Positions 15,963-25,117 of a DNA stretch of 60,407 nt are shown one piece after another. The stretch is from assembly GCA_963621975.1 (NCBI GenBank), contig CAVFGI010000008.1:1-60407 (forward strand), given 5' to 3'. The stretch comes from UBA9732 sp963621975 (lineage in GTDB: Bacteria > Spirochaetota > Spirochaetia > Sphaerochaetales > Sphaerochaetaceae). Each line of letters starts with the position of its first letter. Positions within the stretch are counted from its first letter, which is position 1. Under the pieces are notes generated by a model. The model was not told the DNA's origin. It was given only the letters and a program-made list of their open reading frames with translations, and ran no database searches. The position numbers and the translations under genes were made by a program.

Positions 15963-17515
15963 TCAATGCTGTAAAACGTGATATACCAGATTTCCTTTTG
16001 AAAAACGGAAAGGAAGTCTATCAGGGAAAGGGCTATATGGACGGAAAATACATCCAGAAAGCTTCCCCAAAGACAAGAATTTACGAAAAACCTCAGGAAA
16101 GCAAGATTGTTTCTTCTATTGCAGATGCTCTCAGACAGTGTGGGGCTAAGGATGGAATGACTTTTTCCTTTCATCACCATTTAAGAAACGGTGACTATGT
16201 TGCCAACATGGTAATGAAGGCAGCTGTTGAAGAACTTGGGCTTAAGGATTTAACAATTGCTGCTACTTCTCTTGGTGATGCAAATGACCAAATTGCTACC
16301 TATATTGAAGATGGTAAAGTTATCGGGATTCAAACATCTGGTATAAGAGGAAGGATTGGCGAAGTAGTTTCAAAGGGTAAATTAAAGACGCCTGCAATAA
16401 TTAGAAGCCATGGTGGAAGACCTAGAGCTATAGAGGCGGGAGAGGTGCATATAGATATTGCCTTCATTGCTGCGCCTACAGCTGACTGTATGGGTAACTG
16501 TCGCGGAATTGGGGGAAAGAGCAACTGTGGAAGTCTTGGATATGCCATGATGGATGCAGAGTATGCAGACAAAGTAGTTGTAGTTACTGATTGCTTGGTG
16601 GATTTCCCTAATTATCCAGCTTCTGTGAAGGCTATTGACGTAGACGCTGTAGTAGTTGTTGATTCAATTGGAGATTCAAAGAAGATTGCTTCTGCAGCCG
16701 CAAGAATTAGTAAGAACCCAAGAGACCTTATGATGGCAGAAAATGTAGCAAAAGTAATTGCTGCAACTCCATACTTTAAGGATGGTTTTTCTTTCCAAAC
16801 TGGAGTAGGTGGACCATCTCTTGCCGCAAACCTCTTCCTTGAGAAATACATGGATGAGCGTGGTATTAAAATGGGTTGGGCTATTGGCGGAATCTGTGGT
16901 CCTATGGTGGAACTTCTTAAGAAGGGCAAGGTTGGAAAAGTTATTGATGTTCAGGACTTTGATCTTGAATCGGTAAATTCAATAAACCAAACTCCTGGTC
17001 ATTTTGAAATGAGTGCATCTCAGTATGCAAATCCTGCAAATAAAGGTGCATTTGTAAATAAACTTGACTTTGTTGTTCTTGCTGCTCTTGAAGTTGATAC
17101 AGATTTTAATGTCAATGTCCTTACAGGCTCTGATGGTATTCTAAGAGGTGCTCCAGGTGGACACCCAGATACCGCAGCTGGAAGTAAGTGCTGTATCATT
17201 GTAACTCCTCTCACAAGAGGTAGAATGGCAACAGTTTGTAAACATGTTGTTACCGTAACAACACCTGGTGATTGTGTTGATGTTGTTGTAACTGACTATG
17301 GTATTGCTGTTAATCCTGCCAGAAAAGACATAATTCAATGGCTTGATGATGCAGGAATTAAGCATGTTTCAATAGAATCTCTTCAAGAAAAGGCCTATAG
17401 CCTTGTTGGAAAGCCTGATGATCTTCAGTGGGAAGACAATGTTGTTGCAGTTCTTGAAGCTAGGGATGGAACAATACTTGATGTAGTTAGACAAATTCGT
17501 CCATTGACGCTTTAA
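15959..17515 (+). CDS. citF: Citrate lyase alpha subunit (citrate:acetyl-ACP transferase)
   Basis: A 518-residue CoA-transferase-type subunit that exchanges the acetyl group on CitD for citrate. Conserved stretches include MTFSFHHHLRNGDYV, DIAFIAAPTADCMGNCRG, GVGGPSLAANLFLE and LTGSDGILRGAPGGHPDTAAG. It completes the three-subunit lyase directly after citDE. No oxaloacetate decarboxylase genes follow, so the oxaloacetate fate is not shown in this window. Confidence 0.95.
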   Translation: MINAVKRDIPDFLLKNGKEVYQGKGYMDGKYIQKASPKTRIYEKPQESKIVSSIADALRQCGAKDGMTFSFHHHLRNGDYVANMVMKAAVEELGLKDLTIAATSLGDANDQIATYIEDGKVIGIQTSGIRGRIGEVVSKGKLKTPAIIRSHGGRPRAIEAGEVHIDIAFIAAPTADCMGNCRGIGGKSNCGSLGYAMMDAEYADKVVVVTDCLVDFPNYPASVKAIDVDAVVVVDSIGDSKKIASAAARISKNPRDLMMAENVAKVIAATPYFKDGFSFQTGVGGPSLAANLFLEKYMDERGIKMGWAIGGICGPMVELLKKGKVGKVIDVQDFDLESVNSINQTPGHFEMSASQYANPANKGAFVNKLDFVVLAALEVDTDFNVNVLTGSDGILRGAPGGHPDTAAGSKCCIIVTPLTRGRMATVCKHVVTVTTPGDCVDVVVTDYGIAVNPARKDIIQWLDDAGIKHVSIESLQEKAYSLVGKPDDLQWEDNVVAVLEARDGTILDVVRQIRPLTL

Positions 17516-17516
17516 C

Positions 17517-17544
17517 GAGGTTTTTGCAAAAACCCAAAAACCTC
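17517..17544 (+). terminator. Inverted repeat between citF and aconitase gene
   Basis: GAGGTTTTTG and CAAAAACCTC pair across 8 bases, and the inner GGTTTTTGCAAAAACC is itself a perfect 16-bp palindrome. No T-run follows. It splits the operon into a tct-citDEF part and an aconitase-MATE-citXG-citC part and may lower distal expression or stabilise the upstream message. Confidence 0.55.
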
Positions 17545-17614
17545 TAACAAATAGTTAATTTGTTGTTGAGCGCATGGGATTCCTATGCGCTCAAATTTTT
17601 TCATGGAGATCTTT

Positions 17615-19552
17615 ATGGCTGATACCGTAACCTATAAAATTTTAAAAAAGCATATTGTTGAGGGAAAGCTTGAGAAAGGAAGTCCTATAAGCATAAGAAT
17701 AGACCAAACTCTTACCCAAGATGCCACTGGAACTATGGCATATCTTCAGTTTGAATCTCTTGGGCTTGACAGGGTGAAAAACGAGCTAGCTGTTTCTTAT
17801 ATTGATCACAATACTATTCAAGTTGGCTTTGAAAATGCCGATGATCATAAATATCTTCAATCAGTTGCAGCAAGTAAGGGAGTTGTCCTTTCTAGGCCAG
17901 GTAATGGCATTTGTCATCAGGTTCATCTTGAGAGGTTTGGTGCTCCTGGTAAAACCTCATTGGGCTCAGATTCTCATACTCCAACGGGTGGAGCTTTGGG
18001 AATGATTTCAATTGGTGCAGGTGGTCTTGATATTGCACTTGCAATGGCAGGAGTTTCTTATTCAATAATTTGTCCAAAAGTAATTGAGATAAGACTTACG
18101 GGTAAACTAAGGCCATTCTGTTCTGCAAAAGACGTTATACTCACAGTTCTTGAACGTTTTGGCGTAAAGGGAAATGTAAACAATGTTTTTGAATACACTG
18201 GTCCTGGAGTTGAATCTTTAAGTGTTACAGATAGAGCAACAATCTGTAACATGGGAACAGAATGTGGTGTAACTACAAGTGTATTCCCTTCAGATTCTGT
18301 GACAGAAGCCTATCTTAAGGCTCAAGGTAGAGGTGATTGCTTTGTCCCATTACAAGCAGATGAAGGAGCTCAATATGACAGCTTATTTGAGATAGACTTA
18401 TCAAAAGTGGTTCCTATGATTGCATGTCCGCATTCTCCTGGAAATGTAAAGAAGGTTAGTGAACTTGCAGGCCTTAAGGTTGATCAGATTTTGGTAGGTT
18501 CTTGTACTAATTCGTCTTATTCCGATTTATATCGTGTGGCTTCAATTCTTGAGGGTCAAACTGTTAACCCAGGATTGTCTATGGGTCTTGCTCCTGGCTC
18601 CAGATATGTTCTTCAAAAGATTTCTGAAGACGGAACTCTTTCAAAGCTGATAAAAAGTGGAGTGCGAATTCTTGAGAGTGCCTGTGGTTTCTGTATAGGA
18701 AATAGTTGTTCTCCACCAAGCAGAGGAATAAGTCTTAGAACAAACAACAGAAACTTTGAAGGAAGAAGTGGAACAAAAGATGCCCAAGTTTATTTGGTGA
18801 GCCCTGAAACAGCAGCGGTAAGTGCAATAACAGGCGTTCTTACTGATCCAATGGCTTTTGGCAACAAGGAAATAAGAGTTCCAGAATTTAGAGTTTCTTC
18901 ATATGACGATTCCATGTTTATTTTCCCTTCAGATAAGACAATAGGTTGTGAAATCTTTAGAGGTCCTAATATTGGAAAACCTCCAGTATCTCCAGCTCTT
19001 TGTGAGGCGCTTTCAGGTCCTGTTGTAATAAGACTTGGAGACAAGATCACAACAGACCACATAATGCCAGCAGGTCAGAGACTTAAATATAGGTCTAACA
19101 TTTCAGTTTATTCAACCTTTGTTTTTGAGGGTGTTGATCCTGATTTTAGCAAGCTTTGCAGTAAAAATAGGGACTTGGGATATTCAAATTTTATTGTTGC
19201 AGGAGCTAGCTATGGACAGGGATCCTCAAGAGAGCATGCAGCAATCTGTCCCATGTACCTTGGAGTTAGAGCTGTTTTAGCAGTTTCAATTGAAAGAATT
19301 CATCAGGCAAATCTATGTAATTTTGGAATTCTTCCTTTAACTTTCAAGAAAATATCGGACTATGAAGAAATTGAGAAGAACGATATTCTTGCCATTGATG
19401 ATGCTATAAATCAAGTAAAAGCTGGTGGCTCTGTTCTTGTTAAGAATGTGACTAAAGGTACAACCTTTGAGATGGCTTTAGATGTAAGTCCAGCTCAGAG
19501 AGAAATGCTTATTTGTGGTGGAAGATTGAATCAAATTAAGGAGTTTGTATGA
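17615..19552 (+). CDS. Aconitate hydratase (single-chain, about 645 residues)
   Basis: A [4Fe-4S] dehydratase interconverting citrate, cis-aconitate and isocitrate. The catalytic large domain has DSHTPTGGALGM, the first cluster cysteine in GSCTNSSYSD and the other two in ACGFCIGNSCSPPSRG. The swivelling domain has DKITTDHIMPAG and GASYGQGSSREHAA. At 645 residues it is the compact form seen in some anaerobes rather than the 890-residue AcnA/AcnB types. The start is ATG 17615 with GGAG 5 bases upstream. Its place inside a citrate-lyase operon is uncommon: it could feed aconitate or isocitrate into citrate lyase, or divert citrate to 2-oxoglutarate. The stop overlaps the next gene by ATGA. Confidence 0.9.
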   Translation: MADTVTYKILKKHIVEGKLEKGSPISIRIDQTLTQDATGTMAYLQFESLGLDRVKNELAVSYIDHNTIQVGFENADDHKYLQSVAASKGVVLSRPGNGICHQVHLERFGAPGKTSLGSDSHTPTGGALGMISIGAGGLDIALAMAGVSYSIICPKVIEIRLTGKLRPFCSAKDVILTVLERFGVKGNVNNVFEYTGPGVESLSVTDRATICNMGTECGVTTSVFPSDSVTEAYLKAQGRGDCFVPLQADEGAQYDSLFEIDLSKVVPMIACPHSPGNVKKVSELAGLKVDQILVGSCTNSSYSDLYRVASILEGQTVNPGLSMGLAPGSRYVLQKISEDGTLSKLIKSGVRILESACGFCIGNSCSPPSRGISLRTNNRNFEGRSGTKDAQVYLVSPETAAVSAITGVLTDPMAFGNKEIRVPEFRVSSYDDSMFIFPSDKTIGCEIFRGPNIGKPPVSPALCEALSGPVVIRLGDKITTDHIMPAGQRLKYRSNISVYSTFVFEGVDPDFSKLCSKNRDLGYSNFIVAGASYGQGSSREHAAICPMYLGVRAVLAVSIERIHQANLCNFGILPLTFKKISDYEEIEKNDILAIDDAINQVKAGGSVLVKNVTKGTTFEMALDVSPAQREMLICGGRLNQIKEFV

Positions 19553-20934
19553 AATTGAACGAGAAAGGAGATTTTTCAAAAGGTTCTGTTTTCTCTACAA
19601 TAATTAAGCTTGCTTTGCCAATAATTTTAGCAGAGCTGGTTCAGGTAACGTACAACATAGTAGATAGAGTTTACATTGGTCGTATTCCAGATTGTGGAAC
19701 AGAAGCTCTCACTGGTATGGGACTTGTTCTTCCTTTTATTACTATTATCAATGCTTTTGCAAACCTTTGTAGTTATGGCGGAGCAACATTAAGTGCCATA
19801 TCCAGAGGGGAAAAAGACGATATGAAGGCGCAGAGTTACATGGAAAATGCCTTTACGCTTTTGGTAATTTCTGGACTTGTTCTTATGGTCTTTTTCCTAG
19901 TCTTTTCCAAACAGCTTGTTTTATGGCTTGGTGGAGATGAGCTTACTACATTCTATGCTTGTGAATACTTTGATATTTATGTACTAGGTACAGTTTTTGT
20001 CCTTATTTCACTTGGTATGAACAGTTTTATTACAATGCAGGGTTATAGTGTTATTGGAATGTGGACTGTTCTAATAGGGGCAATTCTAAATATTGTTTTG
20101 GATCCTATTTTTATCTATGTCTTTAACATGGGAGTAAGAGGTGCAGCTGTTGCAACTGTTATTTCTCAAGCTTGCAGTGCTTTGTGGGTTGTAATTTTCC
20201 TCTTAAGAAAAGATATCCCATTAAGATTTACAAGATTCAGATTTAATGGAGATAAAATCCTTGAGATCATGAAGTTAGGTGTTGGTGGTTTTATGTTTAA
20301 AGCCACAAACAGCATCACACAAGGAATTGTAAATAAAACACTAAGAATTTTTGGTGGAACTCTTGGAAATCTCTATATTGCTACAATGTCAATTATTTTC
20401 TCAGTCCGTGAAGTTGTCCAACAACCAGTTAATGGTTTTATTGAAGGAGCAAAACCAGTTCTAAGTTATAACTATGGGGCAAAAGATTATTGGAGAGTTA
20501 ATAGAACAATTACCTGTATGCATTTGGTCTCATTTTCCTATACTACCTTTATGTGGGCTCTTATAATGCTGTTTCCTGCTGTAATCATTGGTTTCTTCTC
20601 CAATGACCCAGCTTTGATAGAAACAGGTGTTCCTTGTTTAAGAATTTTCTATTGTGTGTTCTTCTTTATGTCTCTTCAGACTTCTGGCCAAAATACTTTT
20701 GTTGCACTTAAACATTCTGGATATTCTGTGATATTCTCTCTTTTAAGAAAGGTAGGCCTTATTGCTCCGTTGACCATCATTCTCCCAAGGCTTGGACTGG
20801 GCGTAATGGGTGTTTTCTGGGCAGAAGTTGTGTCAGAAATAATTGGTGGAACAGCTTGTCATTTAACAATGTATTTTAAGGTCTGGAAACCAATTAAAGA
20901 GAAAGTGAAGGAACAAGAAAGGTTAAGTAGTTGA
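19549..20934 (+). CDS. MATE-family efflux transporter
   Basis: A 461-residue membrane protein with 12 predicted helices and MATE features: LALPIILAELVQVTYNIVDRVYIGR at the start, a duplicated half around 240-260, and QQPVNGFIEGAKPVLSYNYGA. MATE proteins export cationic or aromatic compounds against Na+ or H+. Its translational coupling to the aconitase gene (ATGA overlap), with one base to citXG, makes it part of the citrate operon, which is odd; a substrate cannot be read from sequence. Confidence 0.88.
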   Translation: MKLNEKGDFSKGSVFSTIIKLALPIILAELVQVTYNIVDRVYIGRIPDCGTEALTGMGLVLPFITIINAFANLCSYGGATLSAISRGEKDDMKAQSYMENAFTLLVISGLVLMVFFLVFSKQLVLWLGGDELTTFYACEYFDIYVLGTVFVLISLGMNSFITMQGYSVIGMWTVLIGAILNIVLDPIFIYVFNMGVRGAAVATVISQACSALWVVIFLLRKDIPLRFTRFRFNGDKILEIMKLGVGGFMFKATNSITQGIVNKTLRIFGGTLGNLYIATMSIIFSVREVVQQPVNGFIEGAKPVLSYNYGAKDYWRVNRTITCMHLVSFSYTTFMWALIMLFPAVIIGFFSNDPALIETGVPCLRIFYCVFFFMSLQTSGQNTFVALKHSGYSVIFSLLRKVGLIAPLTIILPRLGLGVMGVFWAEVVSEIIGGTACHLTMYFKVWKPIKEKVKEQERLSS

Positions 20935-20935
20935 T

Positions 20936-22249
20936 ATGAATGAAGTTTCTCTTTCAATGATGCTTGAGTGTCGCGAAAACAGAGTTAGGACCCAACAAGA
21001 ATTGATTTCCACGTATGGAAAACCCGTTGTGTCTTTTACAATGAATATCGCTGGACCAATTAAAACAAGTTATCTCATTGAAAGAGGCTTCTCAATTGGA
21101 GTTGAAAGGCTTCTAGGTTCTCTTTTTTGTCAGAAAGCACAAGTTCTTCAGAAAAAAGTTAACTTTCTTGCTACAGGACCTGAAGGTTTTTTTGTAGTTG
21201 ACCTAAGTTCTTCTAAATTAAAGGCTATTTGCGAAGAGATTGAAAATCAGGATTCTCTTGGGCGTTTATTTGATATTGATGTAATAGGACTAGATGGAAA
21301 AAAACTTGAACGAGAGGAAGAACGTCATTGTTTGTTGTGTGACAAACCAGCAAAAGAATGTTCTTCAAGACGTATTCATACTGTTTCAGAACTTTGGAAT
21401 AAGACAGAGTCCATTTTAACAAAGGCCGTTTTTCAAAATGATTCCAATCTTGTAGCCTCTCTAGCCGTGAAATCTCTTCTGTTTGAAGTCTTAACAACCC
21501 CAAAACCGGGCCTTGTGGACCGCAACAATAATGGCTCTCATGTGGACATGGATTTGTTCACTTTTTCGTCAAGTGCATCTGTCTTATTCCCATATTTTCA
21601 GCAAGCGTATTGCCTTGGCTGGAATTCTACTGATCCCAAGCAATGTTTTGCAGAGTTGAGAAAACTAGGCAAGAACGCCGAACAAGCAATGTTTTTTGAA
21701 ACCCAAGGGGTTAATACCCACAAGGGAGCCATATTCTCTCTTGGAATAGTCTGTTGCGCAGCAGGTTTTACTGCAATAAAAAAGGCCGATATTTTTGATT
21801 GTTGTGCTTTGATGACAAACGGCATAACTGATGAACTTCAAGATAATCTTAATGACACTAATGGCAAACGTTTATTTACCCAATATGGACTTAGAGGAAT
21901 TCGAGGAGAACTTGAGGACGGACTGCCTACAGTAAAAGAAATTGGGCTTCCTATGCTTGAAGAATACTTACAAGCAGGGTTGTCTTTGGAGGAAGCAGGC
22001 TCAAGAGTTCTAATAACACTAATTTCTCAACTTTCAGATACAAATATGGTTGCACGGGGTGGCATAGAAAAGGCAAATGAAGCCATGAAAAAGGCCTCTG
22101 ATTTGTTTTCTTCTGATTCGTTTGACATTTCTGACATTGAAAAGATGGATGAGTATTTTATATTGGAAAATCTTTCGCCAGGAGGATCTGCAGATCTTCT
22201 TGCAGTTTGTTTTTTCTTGCACTTTTTGAAGGAACGTTTCAATGTCTGA
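20936..22249 (+). CDS. citXG: CitX-CitG fusion: citrate lyase prosthetic-group transferase and synthase
   Basis: A 437-residue bifunctional protein. Residues 1 to about 150 match CitX, holo-ACP synthase of citrate lyase: MLECRENRVRTQQEL, SFTMNIAGPIK, then DIDVIGLDGKKLER and a cysteine-rich CLLCDKPAKECSSR. Residues from about 160 match CitG, triphosphoribosyl-dephospho-CoA synthase: LLFEVLTTPKPGLVDRNNNGSH, GVNTHKGAIFSLG and DTNMVARGG. Together they make the prosthetic group from dephospho-CoA and ATP and attach it to CitD. Fused forms are known in some Gram-positive and gut bacteria. The 3' end overlaps citC by 8 bases. Confidence 0.9.
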   Translation: MNEVSLSMMLECRENRVRTQQELISTYGKPVVSFTMNIAGPIKTSYLIERGFSIGVERLLGSLFCQKAQVLQKKVNFLATGPEGFFVVDLSSSKLKAICEEIENQDSLGRLFDIDVIGLDGKKLEREEERHCLLCDKPAKECSSRRIHTVSELWNKTESILTKAVFQNDSNLVASLAVKSLLFEVLTTPKPGLVDRNNNGSHVDMDLFTFSSSASVLFPYFQQAYCLGWNSTDPKQCFAELRKLGKNAEQAMFFETQGVNTHKGAIFSLGIVCCAAGFTAIKKADIFDCCALMTNGITDELQDNLNDTNGKRLFTQYGLRGIRGELEDGLPTVKEIGLPMLEEYLQAGLSLEEAGSRVLITLISQLSDTNMVARGGIEKANEAMKKASDLFSSDSFDISDIEKMDEYFILENLSPGGSADLLAVCFFLHFLKERFNV

Positions 22250-23288
22250 TTATTTTGTCTCAACAGTAAGTGCATCCGATACCCGAACTCTAAAAAAAAT
22301 AGATGAACTTCTTATACAAGAAGGAATTAACAGAGATAGAAATCTTGAACACATATGTGCTGTTTTTGATTCTGATTATAATGTTATTGCCACAGGTTCT
22401 GCCTTTGGAAACACTTTAAGATGTTTTGCCGTAAGCTCACAGCATAGAGGTGAAAATCTTCTAAATCTTGTTTTGGGTCATCTTCTTGAGTGGGAGTTCC
22501 TAAGGGGGAACAAGCACGTTTTCTTATATACAAAGCCATCTGCCAGCAAATTTTTTGCAGACCTTGGATTTTATGAAATAGCTCGTGTTGATGGGTCTCT
22601 TGTTTTTATGGAAAACATTAAAGACGGGTTTTCTTCGTATCTTGATTCGTTGTCTGGATTGAAATTTACTCAAGGACTTTCTGGCAGCATTGTCATGAAT
22701 GCAAATCCTTTTACCAAAGGACATAGATATTTAATTGAACAAGCCTGTGGTCTGTGTGACCATCTTCATTTGTTTGTAGTTAGTGAGGATATGTCTTTGG
22801 TGCCATATTCTGTAAGATTAAAGTTGATAAAAGAGGGAGTCTCAGATCTAAAGAACGTTAAAATTCATGAAAGTGGTTCCTATATTATCAGCAATGCTAC
22901 ATTTCCAAGTTATTTTCTAAAAGACGATGATGATGTAATGAGGGTTCATGCAAAGCTAGATGCTCAGCTTTTTAAGAGAATTGCTAGCGCCCTTAACATT
23001 AAAATCAGATTTGTGGGAACAGAACCAATTAGTGTTGTGACAAGTATTTACAATCAGGTTCTAAGTGAAGAATTGCCAAAGGCTTCAATCAAATTAGATT
23101 TGATTCCAAGATTGGAAGTTGACGGAGATGCAATCAGTGCTTCTTCTGTTAGAAAGGCAATATTTGAAAAAGACTTTGTTAAATTGAAGAAACTTGTTCC
23201 AGAAACAACTTATAACTATCTTCTTTCTAAGGAAGCTATTTCTTTAGTTGAAAAAATCCAACACTCTCCAGAACTTCTTTCTCATTGA
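22242..23288 (+). CDS. citC: [Citrate (pro-3S)-lyase] ligase
   Basis: A 348-residue enzyme that acetylates the thiol of the CitD prosthetic group with acetate and ATP, activating citrate lyase. An N-terminal GNAT-like domain (about 1-125, with AVSSQHRGENLLNLVLGHLLEW) precedes a nucleotidyltransferase domain starting SGSIVMNANPFTKGHRYL (148-164), whose HxGH-like motif is typical, and later RLEVDGDAISASSVRKAI. Last gene of the citrate operon. No clear intrinsic terminator follows; a new promoter begins at once. Confidence 0.92.
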   Translation: MSDYFVSTVSASDTRTLKKIDELLIQEGINRDRNLEHICAVFDSDYNVIATGSAFGNTLRCFAVSSQHRGENLLNLVLGHLLEWEFLRGNKHVFLYTKPSASKFFADLGFYEIARVDGSLVFMENIKDGFSSYLDSLSGLKFTQGLSGSIVMNANPFTKGHRYLIEQACGLCDHLHLFVVSEDMSLVPYSVRLKLIKEGVSDLKNVKIHESGSYIISNATFPSYFLKDDDDVMRVHAKLDAQLFKRIASALNIKIRFVGTEPISVVTSIYNQVLSEELPKASIKLDLIPRLEVDGDAISASSVRKAIFEKDFVKLKKLVPETTYNYLLSKEAISLVEKIQHSPELLSH

Positions 23289-23291
23289 GAT

Positions 23292-23320
23292 TTTGCGTTT
23301 TTGCAAAATGATGGTATAGT
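23292..23320 (+). promoter_or_regulatory. Candidate promoter of the nucleoside kinase gene, possibly giving a leaderless mRNA
   Basis: A -35-like TTTGCG (23292-23297) and -10 TATAGT (23315-23320) have a 17-bp spacer. The ATG is at 23327, about where transcription would start, and no Shine-Dalgarno sequence precedes it. A TTTTTGCAAAA core fills the spacer, so a protein bound there would block the promoter. Confidence 0.5.
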
Positions 23321-23326
23321 TTTATT

Positions 23327-25027
23327 ATGAGTAACGAAATTTCAATTCAAATAGATGAAAAAGAGTATAAAGTTCCAGCCTATACCTCAGTTGAGAGTGT
23401 TTTTGTAAAAGCAGGATTGCTTGAACCTAATTATAGTGAAAAGCCTATTGATTATCTTGATAATCCAATTATTGGTGCCTTTGTTAATGGACAGCTTTGT
23501 CCTATTAGTAGTCATATTCAAATGTCTTGTGAAGTTAAGCCAATAAGGGCTTTTGAGAGCTTTGGAAGACGTATTTATAGGCACAGTATATGTTTTTTGC
23601 TGTTCTATGCTACAAAACAGGTTTTCCCAAAAAGACATTTGGTCATTGGTCATGCTTTGGGCGACGGTTTTTATTTCAGCTTTGATGATGAATATAAAAC
23701 TACAGAAGCCCAAGTAAAATCTTTAGCTAATAAAATGCATCAGCTGGTTGATGCTAATCTTCAAATCAAAAACAGAAATCTTTCCATTCAAGAAGCTATA
23801 AAGTATTTCAAAGAAGAAGGCTATGATGCTACTGCATTGCTTTTGGAGTCTCAAAACAATCCTTTTGTTGAGGTCTATGAGATATCTAATAAAAAGCAAA
23901 AGTATTGCAATATTGCATATGAGCCAATAGCACCTAATACATCGGTCTTAAGTGTGTGGGAGCTGACTAAGTATGGCAATTCAGGTATGTTATTGCGATA
24001 TCCTGTTGCAAATAACGTAAAAAGCGTGGTGGCTGCCCGAGACAATTCTGCAATGTATAAGGTCTACATGGAGAATAAGAGGTGGGGAAAATATCTGGGA
24101 ATTAGATGTGTTGGTGAGCTTAATAAGTGTTGTTCAGAAAATGGACTTGCAGAGTATGTTAGACTGTCTGAGACGCTACAAAGACGTAAGATTGCAGAAA
24201 TTGCAGATAAAATTGTCGCTGGCAAGAAGAAGGCTGTCTTTGTGGCTGGTCCGTCGTCTTCTGGAAAGACTACCTTTGCAAAACGTGTTTGCGAGCAGTT
24301 GAGACTTCTAGACCACGAGCCAATTAGGATTTCGTTGGACGATTATTATAAAAAGCGTAACGAGGCTCCCTTAGATATAGATGGTAAACCTGATTTGGAA
24401 GCTTTGGAGGCTTTAAATATTGCGTTGTTTGACCAGAATATGAAGGATTTGTTTTCTGGAAAAGAAGTAGATCTTCCTAGGTTTAGTTTTCCCAGGCAAG
24501 AAACTTATTACGAGAATAAACCTATTAGGCTTACGGAGAAAACAATCTTTGTAATTGAGGGACTTCATGGCCTAAATCCGCAAATTACTTCAAAAATTGA
24601 GGCTAAGTATGCATTTAAGATATATATTTCTGCCTTAACTCAGTTAAACATGGACGATTGCAATAGGGTTTCAACCACAGATGATAGAATTCTCAGAAGG
24701 GTTCTTAGGGATTACAGAACTCGCAATTCAAGTGCAGAAGAGACTCTTCTTATGTGGTCAAGTGTTGCTCGTGGAGAGCGTATTCACATTTTTCCAAACC
24801 AAAACAATGCAGATGTGATGTTTAACAGTGCTTTGGATTATGAAATTGGAGTTCTTTCTCCATTTGTTCAACCTCTTTTAAAAGAGGTTCCGCCAAGCTC
24901 TGGAGAAGCATATACTCAGGCACGGAGATTGCTTTCTTTCCTTGAAAATGTCTATCCAATTCCTTCTTACTTGGTGCCAAGTGACTCACTGTTAAGAGAG
25001 TTTATTGGGGAGAGTGATTACGAATAA
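23327..25027 (+). CDS. TGS-domain nucleoside (uridine) kinase family protein
   Basis: A 566-residue fusion. Residues 1-75 are a TGS-like domain, followed by a region resembling the second additional domain of threonyl-tRNA synthetase (HLVIGHALGDGFYFSF, about 104-118). The C-terminal half is a uridine kinase/phosphoribulokinase-type P-loop kinase: Walker A AGPSSSGKTT (307-316), ISLDDYYKKR, DLPRFSFP and FVIEGLHGLNP. Such fusions are known in anaerobes and spirochaetes; a nucleoside phosphorylation role in salvage is likely but the substrate is uncertain. It has its own promoter, separate from the citrate operon. Confidence 0.85.
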   Translation: MSNEISIQIDEKEYKVPAYTSVESVFVKAGLLEPNYSEKPIDYLDNPIIGAFVNGQLCPISSHIQMSCEVKPIRAFESFGRRIYRHSICFLLFYATKQVFPKRHLVIGHALGDGFYFSFDDEYKTTEAQVKSLANKMHQLVDANLQIKNRNLSIQEAIKYFKEEGYDATALLLESQNNPFVEVYEISNKKQKYCNIAYEPIAPNTSVLSVWELTKYGNSGMLLRYPVANNVKSVVAARDNSAMYKVYMENKRWGKYLGIRCVGELNKCCSENGLAEYVRLSETLQRRKIAEIADKIVAGKKKAVFVAGPSSSGKTTFAKRVCEQLRLLDHEPIRISLDDYYKKRNEAPLDIDGKPDLEALEALNIALFDQNMKDLFSGKEVDLPRFSFPRQETYYENKPIRLTEKTIFVIEGLHGLNPQITSKIEAKYAFKIYISALTQLNMDDCNRVSTTDDRILRRVLRDYRTRNSSAEETLLMWSSVARGERIHIFPNQNNADVMFNSALDYEIGVLSPFVQPLLKEVPPSSGEAYTQARRLLSFLENVYPIPSYLVPSDSLLREFIGESDYE

Positions 25028-25117
25028 AATGCTATTCAACTAAATAGACTTCTTTTCTAGATTTGAAACGAATGATATGCTAGATGAAATTTACCAAAAA
25101 TAATTGGGAGAGGCATC

